DNA of 48,899 bases from NCBI RefSeq assembly GCF_001612615.1, contig NZ_BDAU01000055.1, forward strand, positions 1 to 48,899. Direction: 5' to 3'. The notes below the pieces were generated by a model, which saw only the letters and a list, made by a program, of their open reading frames with translations, was not told the origin of the DNA and did not search any database. Positions 15,897 through 24,870 of this stretch are shown here, piece by piece (within the stretch, counting starts at the first letter, position 1; the number at the start of each line of letters is the position of its first letter). Source of the stretch: Nocardia amikacinitolerans NBRC 108937. GTDB lineage: Bacteria; Actinomycetota; Actinomycetes; Mycobacteriales; Mycobacteriaceae. The position numbers and the translations under genes are program-made.

Positions 15897-16032
15897 GGTG
15901 GCACGCGACCCGCATGCCGAGGCTGCGGAGCCGCCCTGAAATCCGATACTTCGACCATGGCACCGGACCGCCGCCGGGCTCGAGGTCGAACGACGAACCG
16001 GACCTGTGCAGGCCGGAACGAGGAGCCGACAC

Positions 16033-16863
16033 GTGACAGAGCAGCATGAGGCGCCGGGCGGCGTCTCCGGCAGGGCTCTGCAGAAGGACATCCCGCAGGC
16101 CACGGTAGCGCGACTGGCCACCTATCTCCGGGTCCTCGCCATGTTGGCCGATGACGGTGTGCTCATCGTATCGAGTGAGGAACTCGCTGTCGCGGCGGGT
16201 GTCAATTCAGCCAAGTTACGCAAGGACTTATCCTTCCTCGGCCCCAACGGCGTCCGGGGTGTCGGCTATGACGTGGCGAAGTTGCGGACCAGGATCGAAG
16301 ATGTGCTCGGTCTGTCCGGTGGGCATCGCGTGGTACTCGTCGGCGTCGGAAATCTGGGCCGGGCTCTGGTCGGCTACGGCGGCTTCCGGCGGCGCGGATT
16401 CAGCGTGGTCGGTCTCTTCGACGCCGATCCCGACGTGATCGGCCGGTCGGTCGCCGGACTCACCGTGCGCGATGTCGCGGGCTTGGCCGCAGGCGTCGCC
16501 GAACTGGAACCAACCATCGCGGTCATCGCGGTGCCCGACGACGCGGCCCAGGACGTGTGCGACCAGCTGGTCGCCGCCGGGTTGCAGTCGATTCTGAGCT
16601 TCTCCGCGTGCGGGCTGATCGCGCCGCCCGCGGTGGAAGTCCGCCGGGTGGACCTGGCGGTCGAAATGCAGATGTTGTCGTTCGAACGGACTCGCAACGC
16701 CGAGCCGGAACCGCTGCCCGAGGTGGCGCACGCGGTGTCCGGCCGGATCGCGCGCCGCGTGCCGACTCCGCACTCCCCGGCCGGGCACCCGGCCCTCACG
16801 CACTCGACAACCTCGCATTCGGCAACGGAGCCAAGCAGCAAGGGATCGGTGGTCACGCCATGA
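16033..16863 (+). CDS. rex: Redox-sensing transcriptional repressor Rex
   Basis: Rex is a dimeric repressor that senses the NADH/NAD+ ratio and controls respiration and heme genes. The 276-residue product has an N-terminal winged helix (IPQATVARLATYLRVLAML, VNSAKLRKDLSFLG) and a Rossmann domain with VVLVGVGNLGRALVGY near residue 100-115, then FSVVGLFDADP. The C-terminal 50 residues after the Rossmann fold are a Ser/Pro/His-rich tail. The GTG start at 16033 follows AGGAG by 7 nt. The rex-hemA-hemC-hemD order is the same as in Streptomyces, where Rex represses the operon. The stop overlaps the hemA start as ATGA. Confidence 0.95.
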   Translation: MTEQHEAPGGVSGRALQKDIPQATVARLATYLRVLAMLADDGVLIVSSEELAVAAGVNSAKLRKDLSFLGPNGVRGVGYDVAKLRTRIEDVLGLSGGHRVVLVGVGNLGRALVGYGGFRRRGFSVVGLFDADPDVIGRSVAGLTVRDVAGLAAGVAELEPTIAVIAVPDDAAQDVCDQLVAAGLQSILSFSACGLIAPPAVEVRRVDLAVEMQMLSFERTRNAEPEPLPEVAHAVSGRIARRVPTPHSPAGHPALTHSTTSHSATEPSSKGSVVTP

Positions 16864-18272
16864 GTGTTCTGCTCGTCGGGATTTCGCACAGGAGCGCTCC
16901 CGTCGCAGTGCTGGAGAAGGTCGCCATCACCGATGCCGACCGTCCCAAGCTGATCGATCGAATGCTCGCCTCCAGCCACATCTCCGAGGCCATGATCGTG
17001 TCGACCTGCAACCGCGTCGAGGTGTACGCGGTGGTCGATGCCTTCCACGGCGGTCTTGCCGAGGTCGGCGACCTGCTCACCAAGCATTCCGGGCTGCCGC
17101 TGCCGGATCTGACCAAGCACGCCTACGTGCGCTACAGCGAGGCGGCCGCCGAGCACCTGTTCGCGGTGGCCAGCGGGCTGGACTCGATGGTCGTCGGCGA
17201 GCAGCAGGTGCTCAGCCAGATCCGCGGCGCCTACGCTTCCGCCGACGCCCAGCAGGCCGTCGGTCGCACTCTGCACGAGCTGGCCCAGCACGCGCTGCGG
17301 GTCGGCAAGCGGGTCCACTCCGAGACCGGCATCGACCGCGCGGGCGCGTCGGTGGTGTCGGTCGCGCTGGACCGCGCCAAGCAGGTGCTCGGCGAGCTGG
17401 CGGGCCGCACGGCCGTTGTCGTCGGCGCGGGTGCGATGGGCGGGCTGGCCGTCGCGCATCTGTCGCGCGCGGGCATCGGCCGCATCCTGGTGGTGAACCG
17501 GACCATCGAGCGGGCACGCAGACTCGCCGAGACCGCGAGCTCCTACGGCGTCGAGTCCACCGCGCTCGAACTCTCCCGGCTCACCGAGGCGATGGCCGCC
17601 GCCGACGTGGTGGTCACCTGTACCGGTGCGGTCGGCGCCGTCGTGACGCTGGCCGACACGCACCGCGCGCTTGCCGATCGCGATCGCGCCGAATTCCCGG
17701 CGACCGAGCGTCCGCTGGTGTTCTGCGACCTCGGCCTGCCGCGCGACGTCGAGCACGCGGTGGCCGGTCTGCCGGGCGTCGCGGTGATCGACATCGAGAC
17801 CCTGCAGCGCGATCCGGCCGCGGGCGCCGCGGCCGACGACACCGCCGCCGCACGGTCGATCGTCGCCGACGAACTCGCCAAGTACCTGGCGGGGCAGCGC
17901 ATGGCCGAGGTGACCCCGACGGTCGCCGCCCTGCGCCAGCGCGCCGCCGAAGTGGTGGAAGCCGAACTGCTGCGGCTGGATTCGCGGCTGCCGAGCCTGG
18001 CCGATCCGGAGCGGGACGAGGTGGCGCGCACCGTGCGCCGGGTCGTCGACAAGCTGCTGCACGCGCCGACCGTGCGGGTGAAGCAACTCGCGTCGACGCC
18101 GGGCGGCGACAGCTACGCCGAGGCGCTACGCGAACTGTTCGAACTCAAACCCGGTGCGGCGCAAGCGGTTGCCGCTCCGATGGAAATCAGCACGCTCACC
18201 GGTGACCTCGGCCTCGGACTCGCCGACGACTTCACCGCGGGACATCTCGGCGAGGAGGGCAAGTCGGCATGA
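16860..18272 (+). CDS. hemA: Glutamyl-tRNA reductase
   Basis: HemA reduces the glutamate on tRNA-Glu to glutamate-1-semialdehyde with NADPH, the committed step of the C5 route to heme. The 470-residue protein has VGISHRSAPV at the start, active-site Cys50 in VSTCNRVEVYAV, the GLDSMVVGEQQVL segment, and a Rossmann domain with AVVVGAGAMGGLAV near residue 186. A C-terminal dimerisation helix domain (about 330-430) follows. The last 30 residues are an added tail. It is coupled at both ends, to rex and hemC, by 4-nt overlaps. Confidence 0.97.
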   Translation: MSVLLVGISHRSAPVAVLEKVAITDADRPKLIDRMLASSHISEAMIVSTCNRVEVYAVVDAFHGGLAEVGDLLTKHSGLPLPDLTKHAYVRYSEAAAEHLFAVASGLDSMVVGEQQVLSQIRGAYASADAQQAVGRTLHELAQHALRVGKRVHSETGIDRAGASVVSVALDRAKQVLGELAGRTAVVVGAGAMGGLAVAHLSRAGIGRILVVNRTIERARRLAETASSYGVESTALELSRLTEAMAAADVVVTCTGAVGAVVTLADTHRALADRDRAEFPATERPLVFCDLGLPRDVEHAVAGLPGVAVIDIETLQRDPAAGAAADDTAAARSIVADELAKYLAGQRMAEVTPTVAALRQRAAEVVEAELLRLDSRLPSLADPERDEVARTVRRVVDKLLHAPTVRVKQLASTPGGDSYAEALRELFELKPGAAQAVAAPMEISTLTGDLGLGLADDFTAGHLGEEGKSA

Positions 18273-19363
18273 CCGTCGTTCAGGAAGAGGACAACATGAC
18301 CGCCGACGGCACCCGCGCGCCGTGGCGCATCGGCACCCGCGGCAGCCTGCTCGCGCTGACCCAGGCGGGTACCGTGCGCGACGCGCTGATCGCCGCCGGG
18401 CATCCGGCCGAGCTCGTCGTGGTGAAGACGCCAGGCGATCTCTCCTCCGATCCGGTGCAGAAGATCGGCGTCGGCGTGTTCACCTCGGCGCTGCGCGACG
18501 AGCTGGCCGCGGGCACGATCGACATCGCGGTGCACTCCTACAAGGACCTGCCGACCGCGCCGGACGCCCGCTTCACCATCGCGGCCATCCCGCCGCGCGA
18601 GGACCCGCGCGACGCCCTGGTGGCCCGCGACGGACTGGTGCTCGGCGAACTGCCCGCCGGTTCCCGCATCGGCACCTCCGCGCCGCGCCGCGCGGCTCAG
18701 CTTGCCGCGCTCGGGCTCGGCCTGGAGATCGTGCCGCTGCGCGGCAACCTGGACACCCGCCTGCGCAAGGTCACCGACGGTGAACTCGACGCGGTGGTGG
18801 TGGCCAGAGCCGGTCTGTCCAGGATCGGCAGGCTCGACGCCGTGACCGAGGCGCTGGAGCCGGTGCAGATGCTGCCCGCTCCCGCGCAGGGCGCGCTCGC
18901 TGTCGAGTGTCGCAGCGACGACGCCGAGACCATCGAGGCGCTGACCCGGCTCGACGACGCGGCCACCAGGGCCGCCGTCATCGCCGAACGGTCGCTGCTC
19001 GCCGAGCTGGAGGCCGGGTGCACCGCGCCGATCGGCGCGCTCGCCGAGGTCGTCGAGTCGCTCGACGACGACGGCCGCATCGTCGACGAGCTCTCGCTGC
19101 GCGCCTGCGCCGCCGCCGCCGACGGATCCGAGGTGCTGCGCGCTTCGGTGGTCGGCGCACCCGCCGAGGCCGACCGGCTCGGCCGCACGCTCGCGCAAGA
19201 GCTCTTGGAGCTGGGGGCGCGCGAGCTGCTCGGTACCCCCGGACCAGACGGCACGGATGCGAGATCCGAGCATCCAGGTGACGTCCCGAACACGGAGCGG
19301 TCGCGACCGGGCGCGGCCGAAGGTCGTATCAGCAATCCCAGCCCAATGGAGAACAACCAATGA
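18269..19363 (+). CDS. hemC: Hydroxymethylbilane synthase (porphobilinogen deaminase)
   Basis: HemC joins four porphobilinogen units into hydroxymethylbilane on a dipyrromethane cofactor. The product has IGTRGSLLALTQA near residue 21, HSYKDLP with the conserved Lys-Asp pair, APRRAAQLAAL, RGNLDTRLRKV, and cofactor-binding Cys251 in LEAGCTAPIGA. The start at 18269 gives an ATGA overlap with hemA and 364 residues. ATG 18296, which has a good AGGAAGAGG site, would give 355 residues. About 40 extra polar residues follow the usual C terminus, making it longer than the mycobacterial 309-residue form. It overlaps hemD by 4 nt. Confidence 0.96.
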   Translation: MTVVQEEDNMTADGTRAPWRIGTRGSLLALTQAGTVRDALIAAGHPAELVVVKTPGDLSSDPVQKIGVGVFTSALRDELAAGTIDIAVHSYKDLPTAPDARFTIAAIPPREDPRDALVARDGLVLGELPAGSRIGTSAPRRAAQLAALGLGLEIVPLRGNLDTRLRKVTDGELDAVVVARAGLSRIGRLDAVTEALEPVQMLPAPAQGALAVECRSDDAETIEALTRLDDAATRAAVIAERSLLAELEAGCTAPIGALAEVVESLDDDGRIVDELSLRACAAAADGSEVLRASVVGAPAEADRLGRTLAQELLELGARELLGTPGPDGTDARSEHPGDVPNTERSRPGAAEGRISNPSPMENNQ

Positions 19364-20922
19364 GCCGAGCCACCAAGAAGCACCCCGGTCGGATCTTGTT
19401 CGTCGGGTCGGGTCCCGGCGACCCGGCGCTGCTGACAGTGCGTGCGCGCGAGGTGCTCGGGCGGGCGACACTGGCTTTCACCGATCCCGATGTCGACAAG
19501 GGTGTGCTCGCGCTGATCGGCACCGCCGTCGAGGAGAACGAGGACGGCACCCGGCCGGTCGACGTGCGACCCGCGCTCGGTGAGCCCGCGGAGGTCGCGA
19601 AGACGCTGATCGCCGAGGCGCGCAACGGCCACGACGTGGTCCGCGTCGTCGCGGGTGATCCGCTGACGGCCGATTCGGTGATCACCGAGGTCACCGCGGT
19701 GACCCGCTCGCACATGGTCTTCGAGGTGCTGCCCGGCCTGCCGAACGGCTCCGCGGTACCCAGCTACGCCGGCATCGCGCTCGGCTCCGGTCACACCGAG
19801 GCCGACGTGCGCGGCGAGGTCGACTGGGCGGCGCTGGCCGCCGCGCCCGGCCCGCTCGTCCTGCACGCCACCTCCGGCCACCTGGCCGAGACCGCGAGCG
19901 CGCTGGTCGAGCACGGCATGGCGCCGCAGACCCCGGTCGCGGTGACCGTGCGCGGCACCACCCGCCAGCAGCGCACCATCGAAGCGACACTGGCCACGCT
20001 GAACAGCGCCGCCTCCGAGCTGGTCGGCCCGCTGGTGGTGACCATCGGCAAGGCGGTCGCCACCCGAGCGAAGATGTCGTGGTGGGAGTCGCGCGCGCTG
20101 TACGGCTGGACCGTGCTCGTGCCGCGCACCAAGGATCAGGCCGCCGAGATGAGCGAGCGGCTGGTGACGCACGGCGCCATCCCGATGGAGGTGCCGACCA
20201 TCGCGGTCGAGCCGCCGCGCAGCCCGGCGCAGATGGAGCGCGCGGTCAAGGGCTTGGTCGACGGCCGCTACCAGTGGGTGGTGTTCACCTCCACCAACGC
20301 GGTGCGCGCGGTGTGGGAGAAGTTCGCCGAATTCGGTTTGGACGCGCGGGCGTTCAGCGGCGTGAAGATCGCCTGCGTCGGCGAGGCGACCGCGGACAAG
20401 GTGCGCTCGTTCGGCATCAACCCGGAGCTGGTGCCTTCGGGTGAGCAGTCCTCCGAGGGTCTGCTCGCCGACTTCCCGCCCTACGACGACGTTTTCGATC
20501 CGGTGAACCGGGTGCTGCTGCCGCGCGCCGACATCGCCACCGAGACGCTGGCCGAGGGTCTGCGCGACCGCGGCTGGGAGATCGACGACGTGACCGCCTA
20601 CCGCACGGTGCGCGCCTCGCCGCCGCCCGCGGAGACCCGCGAGATGATCAAGACCGGTGGTTTCGACGCGGTGCTGTTCACCTCGTCCTCCACGGTGCGC
20701 AACCTGGTCGGCATCGCGGGCAAGCCGCACGCGCGCACCATCGTTGCCTGCATCGGCCCGAAGACCGCCGAGACGGCCATCGAGTTCGGCCTGCGCGTGG
20801 ACGTGCAGCCCGAGACCGCGCAGGTCGGCCCGCTGGTAGAGGCGCTCGCCGAGCACGCGGCCCGGCTGCGCGCCGAGGGTCTGCTTCCGCCGCCGCGGAA
20901 GAAGAGCCGGCGTAGCCGGTAA
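19360..20922 (+). CDS. hemD: Fused uroporphyrinogen-III methyltransferase-like and uroporphyrinogen-III synthase
   Basis: The 520-residue protein joins two domains. Residues 1-245 resemble the SAM-dependent uroporphyrinogen-III C-methyltransferase: VGSGPGDPALLTVRA, RVVAGDPLTADSV and VTVRGTTRQQRTIEATL. Residues 248-510 are a HemD fold (YGWTVLVPRTKDQAAEMS, VVFTSTNAVRAVWEKF, AVLFTSSSTVRNLVG), which closes hydroxymethylbilane to uroporphyrinogen III. This layout is usual in actinobacteria. The methylase loop sequence departs from canonical RLKGGDP, so its activity is uncertain. The C terminus is basic (RKKSRRSR). It is the last gene of the rex operon. Confidence 0.93.
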   Translation: MSRATKKHPGRILFVGSGPGDPALLTVRAREVLGRATLAFTDPDVDKGVLALIGTAVEENEDGTRPVDVRPALGEPAEVAKTLIAEARNGHDVVRVVAGDPLTADSVITEVTAVTRSHMVFEVLPGLPNGSAVPSYAGIALGSGHTEADVRGEVDWAALAAAPGPLVLHATSGHLAETASALVEHGMAPQTPVAVTVRGTTRQQRTIEATLATLNSAASELVGPLVVTIGKAVATRAKMSWWESRALYGWTVLVPRTKDQAAEMSERLVTHGAIPMEVPTIAVEPPRSPAQMERAVKGLVDGRYQWVVFTSTNAVRAVWEKFAEFGLDARAFSGVKIACVGEATADKVRSFGINPELVPSGEQSSEGLLADFPPYDDVFDPVNRVLLPRADIATETLAEGLRDRGWEIDDVTAYRTVRASPPPAETREMIKTGGFDAVLFTSSSTVRNLVGIAGKPHARTIVACIGPKTAETAIEFGLRVDVQPETAQVGPLVEALAEHAARLRAEGLLPPPRKKSRRSR

Positions 20923-20933
20923 GTTCCGTCCGC

Positions 20934-21249
20934 CGCGAAACGCCCACCGAGTGTGGGCGTTTCGCGTTTCGGACGTAGGCATCGTTGTGCGCCGGGTGGG
21001 TCGGCGCGGCGAACGCCCACTTTGCGTGGGCGTTGCGCGTTTGGGGTCGACGCTGTTCGCGCCGTTCTTCGGCCGCATCCGTTTTCGGCACCGCCCACAG
21101 CGCTGACCGTGCGGCGAACATCCATCCTGAGAGGGTGTTTTGCATCCCCGCGGTCGAGGCTGTGTGCACCGTTCGCCGACCTGAACGGTTTCGGCCGGTC
21201 CGCGGAGCTTCCGCGCGGCGAAACGCCCACGGCGTTGTGGACGTTTCGC
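20934..21249. repeat. Array of four related hairpins after hemD
   Basis: The core unit is GCGAAACGCCCAC, a short loop and GTGGGCGTTTCGC. Copy 1 (20934-20966) is a perfect 14-bp stem, copy 2 (21012-21034) keeps a 9-bp stem, copy 3 (21114-21142) is decayed, and copy 4 (21218-21249) has one mismatch. Copies are 70-110 bp apart. Copy 1 sits 11 nt after the hemD stop and could act as a terminator. The full gap 20923-21278 has no credible gene. Confidence 0.8.
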
Positions 21250-21278
21250 TTTCGCGCCCGGCCTCGGGCCGGACGCAG

Positions 21279-21560
21279 TCAGCGGCTGTAGCGCAGCAGG
21301 GTGCGCACCAGGCGGCACGTGGTGTCCGATGGCGGGCGGATGCCGACGAGTTCGGCGGTGGCGCGGATCTTTTCGTTGCTCGCCTGGGTCGGCAGGTAGA
21401 TCCCCGAGTCGAGCAGGGCGATGCTCAGTCGCATCGCCTTGAGCCTGCGGTTGTGCGTGACGTACCACTTGCGCGGACGCCCCGCCGGCAGCGGGCGCTT
21501 CTCCAGCGGCCGGTAGGGCGTGATGATCGTGGACTTTCGGGCGGCTGCGGTCGCGGGCAC
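21279..21560 (-). CDS. Small basic protein of unknown function
   Basis: The 93-residue product is rich in Arg and Lys, with RPLEKRPLPAGRPRKWYVTH and RRLKAMRLSIALLDSGIYLP, and ends CRLVRTLLRYSR. It has no signal peptide or membrane segment. The GTG at 21560 follows GGGGAGG by about 6 nt, which supports this start over a longer frame to 21668 that would reach the next gene. No family is recognised. It lies in the minus-strand block that separates hemD from hemB and may bind nucleic acid, judged only from charge. Confidence 0.68.
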   Translation of the reverse strand: MPATAAARKSTIITPYRPLEKRPLPAGRPRKWYVTHNRRLKAMRLSIALLDSGIYLPTQASNEKIRATAELVGIRPPSDTTCRLVRTLLRYSR

Positions 21561-21668
21561 TTGCGTCCTCCCCTCGCGATCGGGAACCCGGCGGATCCCC
21601 TCGAACACAGCTTCGATTCTACCCGCCCCCACCGACAAAAACCGCTGGCCGCAACCCTTTTCGCGCAC

Positions 21669-22052
21669 TCAGTCGGTGCACACCGATTGCTTGATCTGCG
21701 GGTTGCGTCCGGTCGCCGCGCCGATCGCGTTCGCTGTCGCGTCGGCCCTGGTCGGGCCACGTCCCCATGACCAGCTGTTGTCGGAGGCTCGCGCGACGGC
21801 GCCGCATTTGTTGACGAAGTTCAGCATCACCCGGCAGTCGGACTTGTCGCAGGTGTCGACCGCAACGCGTTCGGCCCTCGCCTTGGTGCTGTAGTTGCGC
21901 GCGCCGCCCGTCGCGCCGGTCGACGGCGAGTACGCGATCGCGCCCCACTTGTCCTGGTCCGCCGCGGCGGGGCCCGCGGAGACGCCGAGCAGTGTTCCGG
22001 CGATGGCCGCGGTGAGCGTCACGCGCAACACCGTGGTGGTCAGCTTCTTCAT
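21669..22052 (-). CDS. Exported DUF4189-type protein
   Basis: The 127-residue product has a signal peptide (MKKLTTTVLRVTL through AGPAAA, cleavage near residue 31) and a mature domain of about 95 residues of the DUF4189 type. Its marks are WGAIAYSPSTG, YSTKARAERVAVDTC, CRVMLNFVNKCGAVA, WSWGRGPTRADATANAIG and a terminal QSVCTD. Four cysteines in conserved spacing would form two disulfides outside the cell. Many copies of this family occur in actinobacteria and proteobacteria, and its role is not established. It is on the minus strand between hemD and hemB. Confidence 0.87.
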   Translation of the reverse strand: MKKLTTTVLRVTLTAAIAGTLLGVSAGPAAADQDKWGAIAYSPSTGATGGARNYSTKARAERVAVDTCDKSDCRVMLNFVNKCGAVARASDNSWSWGRGPTRADATANAIGAATGRNPQIKQSVCTD

Positions 22053-22273
22053 CGGGATCCCCCAAAAGATTTGTCCGGCAGCTCGTTTGCCGCGTCGTCT
22101 CCAACCTATCGAGCTCGCTTACCGTCTTCCGAACGATCGCTTAACGCCGCGATGTGCCTGCGGTTCGCCGCCCGGCGACTTGGGTTGCGGGGAGGCGGAT
22201 GCTGGTCTTGGCGCGCCGCAGGGGGAGAGGTGGGGAGTCCGACACCGAGCAGGGTCAAGGCCAGGGCGCGGCA

Positions 22274-23074
22274 TCAGGGTTCGAGGGTGCCGGGTTCGAG
22301 GAGGAGCCGAAGGGCCTGGGGATGGCCGAGATCGGCTGCCTTGCGGAGCCAGTGGGTCGCTTCCTCGCCGTTCGGCGTGCCGGTGGTCGGTCGGCCTCGC
22401 AAAGCCACCGCCAGGTGGAACATGGAGTCGGGATCACCGGCCGCCGCGCCTCGGCGGAGCCAGTGCTCGCCACGTTCGGTGTCGCCGACGTCGAGGTACA
22501 GGGCGCCGAGCACGGCCATCGCGTCGCGGCGGCCGAGGCGCACGGCCTCGGTGAGCAAGCCGACCGCGCGCTCGACGTCGCCCGCGCGGGCCAGGTGCAC
22601 GCCGAGACTGCGCATGGCCGTTGGGTTTCCGCGTTTGGCCGCGCGCTCGTACCAGCGGACGGCGGCCTCGTCGTCACCGCGCCGGTACGCGATCACGCCC
22701 ATATTGGCCATCGCCTCGGGGTCTCCGTTCGCGGCCGAAGTCCGCAACCAGGACTCCGCCGCATCCAGTTCCCCGCGCTCGAGATACAGCGCACCGAGTT
22801 GCAGATCCGCGCCCGCGCAACCGGCGGCGACGGCCTGCTCCCACCACCCGATGGCCTCCGCGACGCGCCCGTCCGCCTCGGCGAGCTCGCCGAGCGGGCC
22901 GAGCGCGGAAACGCTCCCGAGCTCCGCGGCCCGCCGCAGCCAATGCTCCGCACCGTCCGCGTCCTTGACTTCGCGCAGCGCCTCGGCCAGCCGCTCCATC
23001 GCCCACACGTCCCCGCCCTCGGCGTAGCGCCGCAGCGCCGCCACTCGCGGCCCGTACCGGTCGTAACCCGTCAT
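22274..23074 (-). CDS. Sel1-like/TPR repeat protein
   Basis: The 266-residue protein is made of about six Sel1-type helical repeats of 35-36 residues. Each holds a pattern like AxxWxxxAAxxGxxxAMxxLGxLxxxxGD; examples are AEHWLRRAAELGS, WWEQAVAAGC and WYERAAKRGNPTAMRSLG. It has no signal peptide or membrane segment, so it probably acts in the cytoplasm as a protein-binding scaffold. The ATG at 23074 follows CGGAGG. It is divergent from hemB by 134 bp. The partner is unknown. Confidence 0.88.
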   Translation of the reverse strand: MTGYDRYGPRVAALRRYAEGGDVWAMERLAEALREVKDADGAEHWLRRAAELGSVSALGPLGELAEADGRVAEAIGWWEQAVAAGCAGADLQLGALYLERGELDAAESWLRTSAANGDPEAMANMGVIAYRRGDDEAAVRWYERAAKRGNPTAMRSLGVHLARAGDVERAVGLLTEAVRLGRRDAMAVLGALYLDVGDTERGEHWLRRGAAAGDPDSMFHLAVALRGRPTTGTPNGEEATHWLRKAADLGHPQALRLLLEPGTLEP

Positions 23075-23195
23075 CGCCTGCCTCCGAGATCCGGCTCGCC
23101 GAGGTGCCCTTCTTCAGGATGGCGCAAATCGCGTCACGCGGTGGGCCGGATCACCACCGCCCCAATGCGCTCGCGACACCTCCGCCGAGCAGGCG

Positions 23196-23201
23196 TATCG
23201 T
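23196..23201 (+). promoter_or_regulatory. Candidate -10 element for hemB
   Basis: TATCGT ends 7 nt before the ATG at 23209, and no ribosome binding site is present. This suggests a leaderless hemB transcript, separate from the rex-hemACD operon. Confidence 0.4.
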
Positions 23202-23208
23202 GCGGTTC

Positions 23209-24186
23209 ATGACCGGAATGGACCGCCCGCGGCGGTTGCGCCGTACTCCCGCTCTGCGCCGTCTCGTGGCCGAAACCACGTTGGAACCACGGCAATTGGT
23301 GCTGCCGATGTTCGTGGCCGACGGCCTGGACGAGCCGCGCGAGATCGGCTCGATGCCGGGGGTCCACCAGCATTCGATGGACTCGCTGCGCAAGGCGGCC
23401 GTGGAAGCCGTCACGGCGGGCGTCGGTGGGCTCATGCTGTTCGGCGTGCCCAAGCCGGAGGACAAGGACGCCACCGGCAGTCAGGCCAGCGATCCGAAGG
23501 GCATCCTGAACCGCGGTCTGCGCGCGCTGTCCGAGGAGGTCGGCGACTCGACGGTGATCATGGCCGACACCTGTCTCGACGAGTTCACCGATCACGGCCA
23601 CTGCGGCGTGCTCGCGACCAACGGCGCGGTGGACAACGACGCGACCCTGCACCGCTACGTCGACATGGCGATCTCCCAGGCCGAAGCGGGCGCCGATCTG
23701 CTCGGCACCAGCGGCATGATGGACGGTCAGGTCGGCGCGATCCGGCGCGGCCTCGACGCGGTCGGACGCACCGACACCGGCATCCTCGCCTACGCGGCGA
23801 AATACGCCTCGGCCTTCTACGGCCCGTTCCGCGAGGCCGTCGGCTCCTCGCTCGAGGGCGACCGCCGCACCTACCAGCAGGACCCCGCCAACCGCAGGGA
23901 ATCGCTGCGCGAGCTGGAGCTGGACCTCGCCGAGGGCGCCGACATCGTGATGGTCAAGCCGGCCATGTCGTACCTGGACATCCTGCGCGACGTCGCCGAC
24001 CGGTCGACGGTGCCGGTAGCGGCCTACCAGATCTCCGGCGAGTACGCGATGATCACCGCCGCCGCGCAGCGCGGCTGGATCGACCGCCGCGGCGCGGTGC
24101 TGGAATCGCTGGTCGGCATCCGCCGGGCGGGCGCGGACATCGTGCTCACCTACTGGGCGACCGAAGCCGCACACTGGTTGTCGTGA
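23209..24186 (+). CDS. hemB: Delta-aminolevulinic acid dehydratase (porphobilinogen synthase)
   Basis: HemB condenses two aminolevulinate molecules into porphobilinogen. The 325-residue protein has LVLPMFVADG near residue 30, the metal segment MADTCLDEFTDHGHCG with Cys122 and Cys132, Lys198 in AYAAKYASAFYGPFR, and the Schiff-base Lys250 in DIVMVKPAMSYLD. SGEYAMI and a C-terminal ADIVLTYWA complete the fold. An ATG at 23218 is a possible later start. It is separated from hemA-C-D by a hairpin array and three minus-strand genes, so it must have its own promoter. The next gene overlaps by 4 nt. Confidence 0.97.
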   Translation: MTGMDRPRRLRRTPALRRLVAETTLEPRQLVLPMFVADGLDEPREIGSMPGVHQHSMDSLRKAAVEAVTAGVGGLMLFGVPKPEDKDATGSQASDPKGILNRGLRALSEEVGDSTVIMADTCLDEFTDHGHCGVLATNGAVDNDATLHRYVDMAISQAEAGADLLGTSGMMDGQVGAIRRGLDAVGRTDTGILAYAAKYASAFYGPFREAVGSSLEGDRRTYQQDPANRRESLRELELDLAEGADIVMVKPAMSYLDILRDVADRSTVPVAAYQISGEYAMITAAAQRGWIDRRGAVLESLVGIRRAGADIVLTYWATEAAHWLS

Positions 24187-24713
24187 CGAACTACCCGAGA
24201 CCGATGGGCGTCGCGCCGTTCCCGCAGCGGCCGCCGATGCCCGAAGACATCCGTACGGCCCGCCAAGTGTGGTGGGGGATCATCGGATTCGGCGTGGTGC
24301 AGCTGGTCGGCACGGTGCTCACCTCGTTGCAGCAGCGCGACGAGCTCGACAAGCGGATGTTCGATCAGGGCAAGGCGGGCGACCCGAATTTCGCCATGGC
24401 CACCGCCGAACTGCTGGTCTCCCTGATGCTCGTCGGCATGGTGCTCGCCGGGCTCGCGCTGGCCGCGGGCGCGTTCGCGATCGTGCACCAGTTCGGCCGC
24501 GGCAAACTCTGGGCGCGCACGATCTTGACCGTCGTCGCGATCTGGCTGGTGCTCGGCGCGTTCGCGGCGCTGTTCGCGCTGGACGCGGTCACCGGCGTTG
24601 CCTCGCTCGTCGCGGGCGGCGCGGCGATCGTGCAGGGCGTGTTGGCCGGTGGCGCGCTGTATCTGAGCTACCGTCCCGAGTCGATCACCTACTTCCAGCC
24701 GAACCGCCGCTGA
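24183..24713 (+). CDS. Four-segment membrane protein, Rv0513-like
   Basis: The 176-residue protein has a Pro-rich cytoplasmic start (MTNYPRPMGVAPFPQRPP) and four predicted membrane segments, at about residues 27-47, 73-95, 110-130 and 134-158, then YRPESITYFQPNRR. The GTG start overlaps the hemB stop by 4 nt, so the two are cotranslated, as in mycobacteria where Rv0513 follows hemB. No catalytic motif is visible. A role in the membrane linked to heme supply is only suggested by position. Confidence 0.85.
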   Translation: MTNYPRPMGVAPFPQRPPMPEDIRTARQVWWGIIGFGVVQLVGTVLTSLQQRDELDKRMFDQGKAGDPNFAMATAELLVSLMLVGMVLAGLALAAGAFAIVHQFGRGKLWARTILTVVAIWLVLGAFAALFALDAVTGVASLVAGGAAIVQGVLAGGALYLSYRPESITYFQPNRR

Positions 24714-24870
24714 ACGGATGACCGGGGCGTCACCGAATTTGTCGCCGTAGTACAGACATGTATGGTGAGGGTTGTCACAGTAGACATGGGAACCGGTAGT
24801 TATTGGTCATGCGTTGTCTTGCGTTGCGTGAGGGCGTCATCCAGTGGACTCCGGGAGATCGGAGGCATAG

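Noticed and set aside
15810..16049. 79-codon open frame between the glutaredoxin-like gene and rex
   Set aside because: It crosses the Rex operator and the rex ribosome binding site, and its second half is Arg-rich with no conserved features.
18697..21468. 923-codon minus-strand open frame across hemC and hemD
   Set aside because: It lies opposite two clear heme genes, has no conserved motifs and crosses the hairpin array. Long antisense frames are usual at this GC content.
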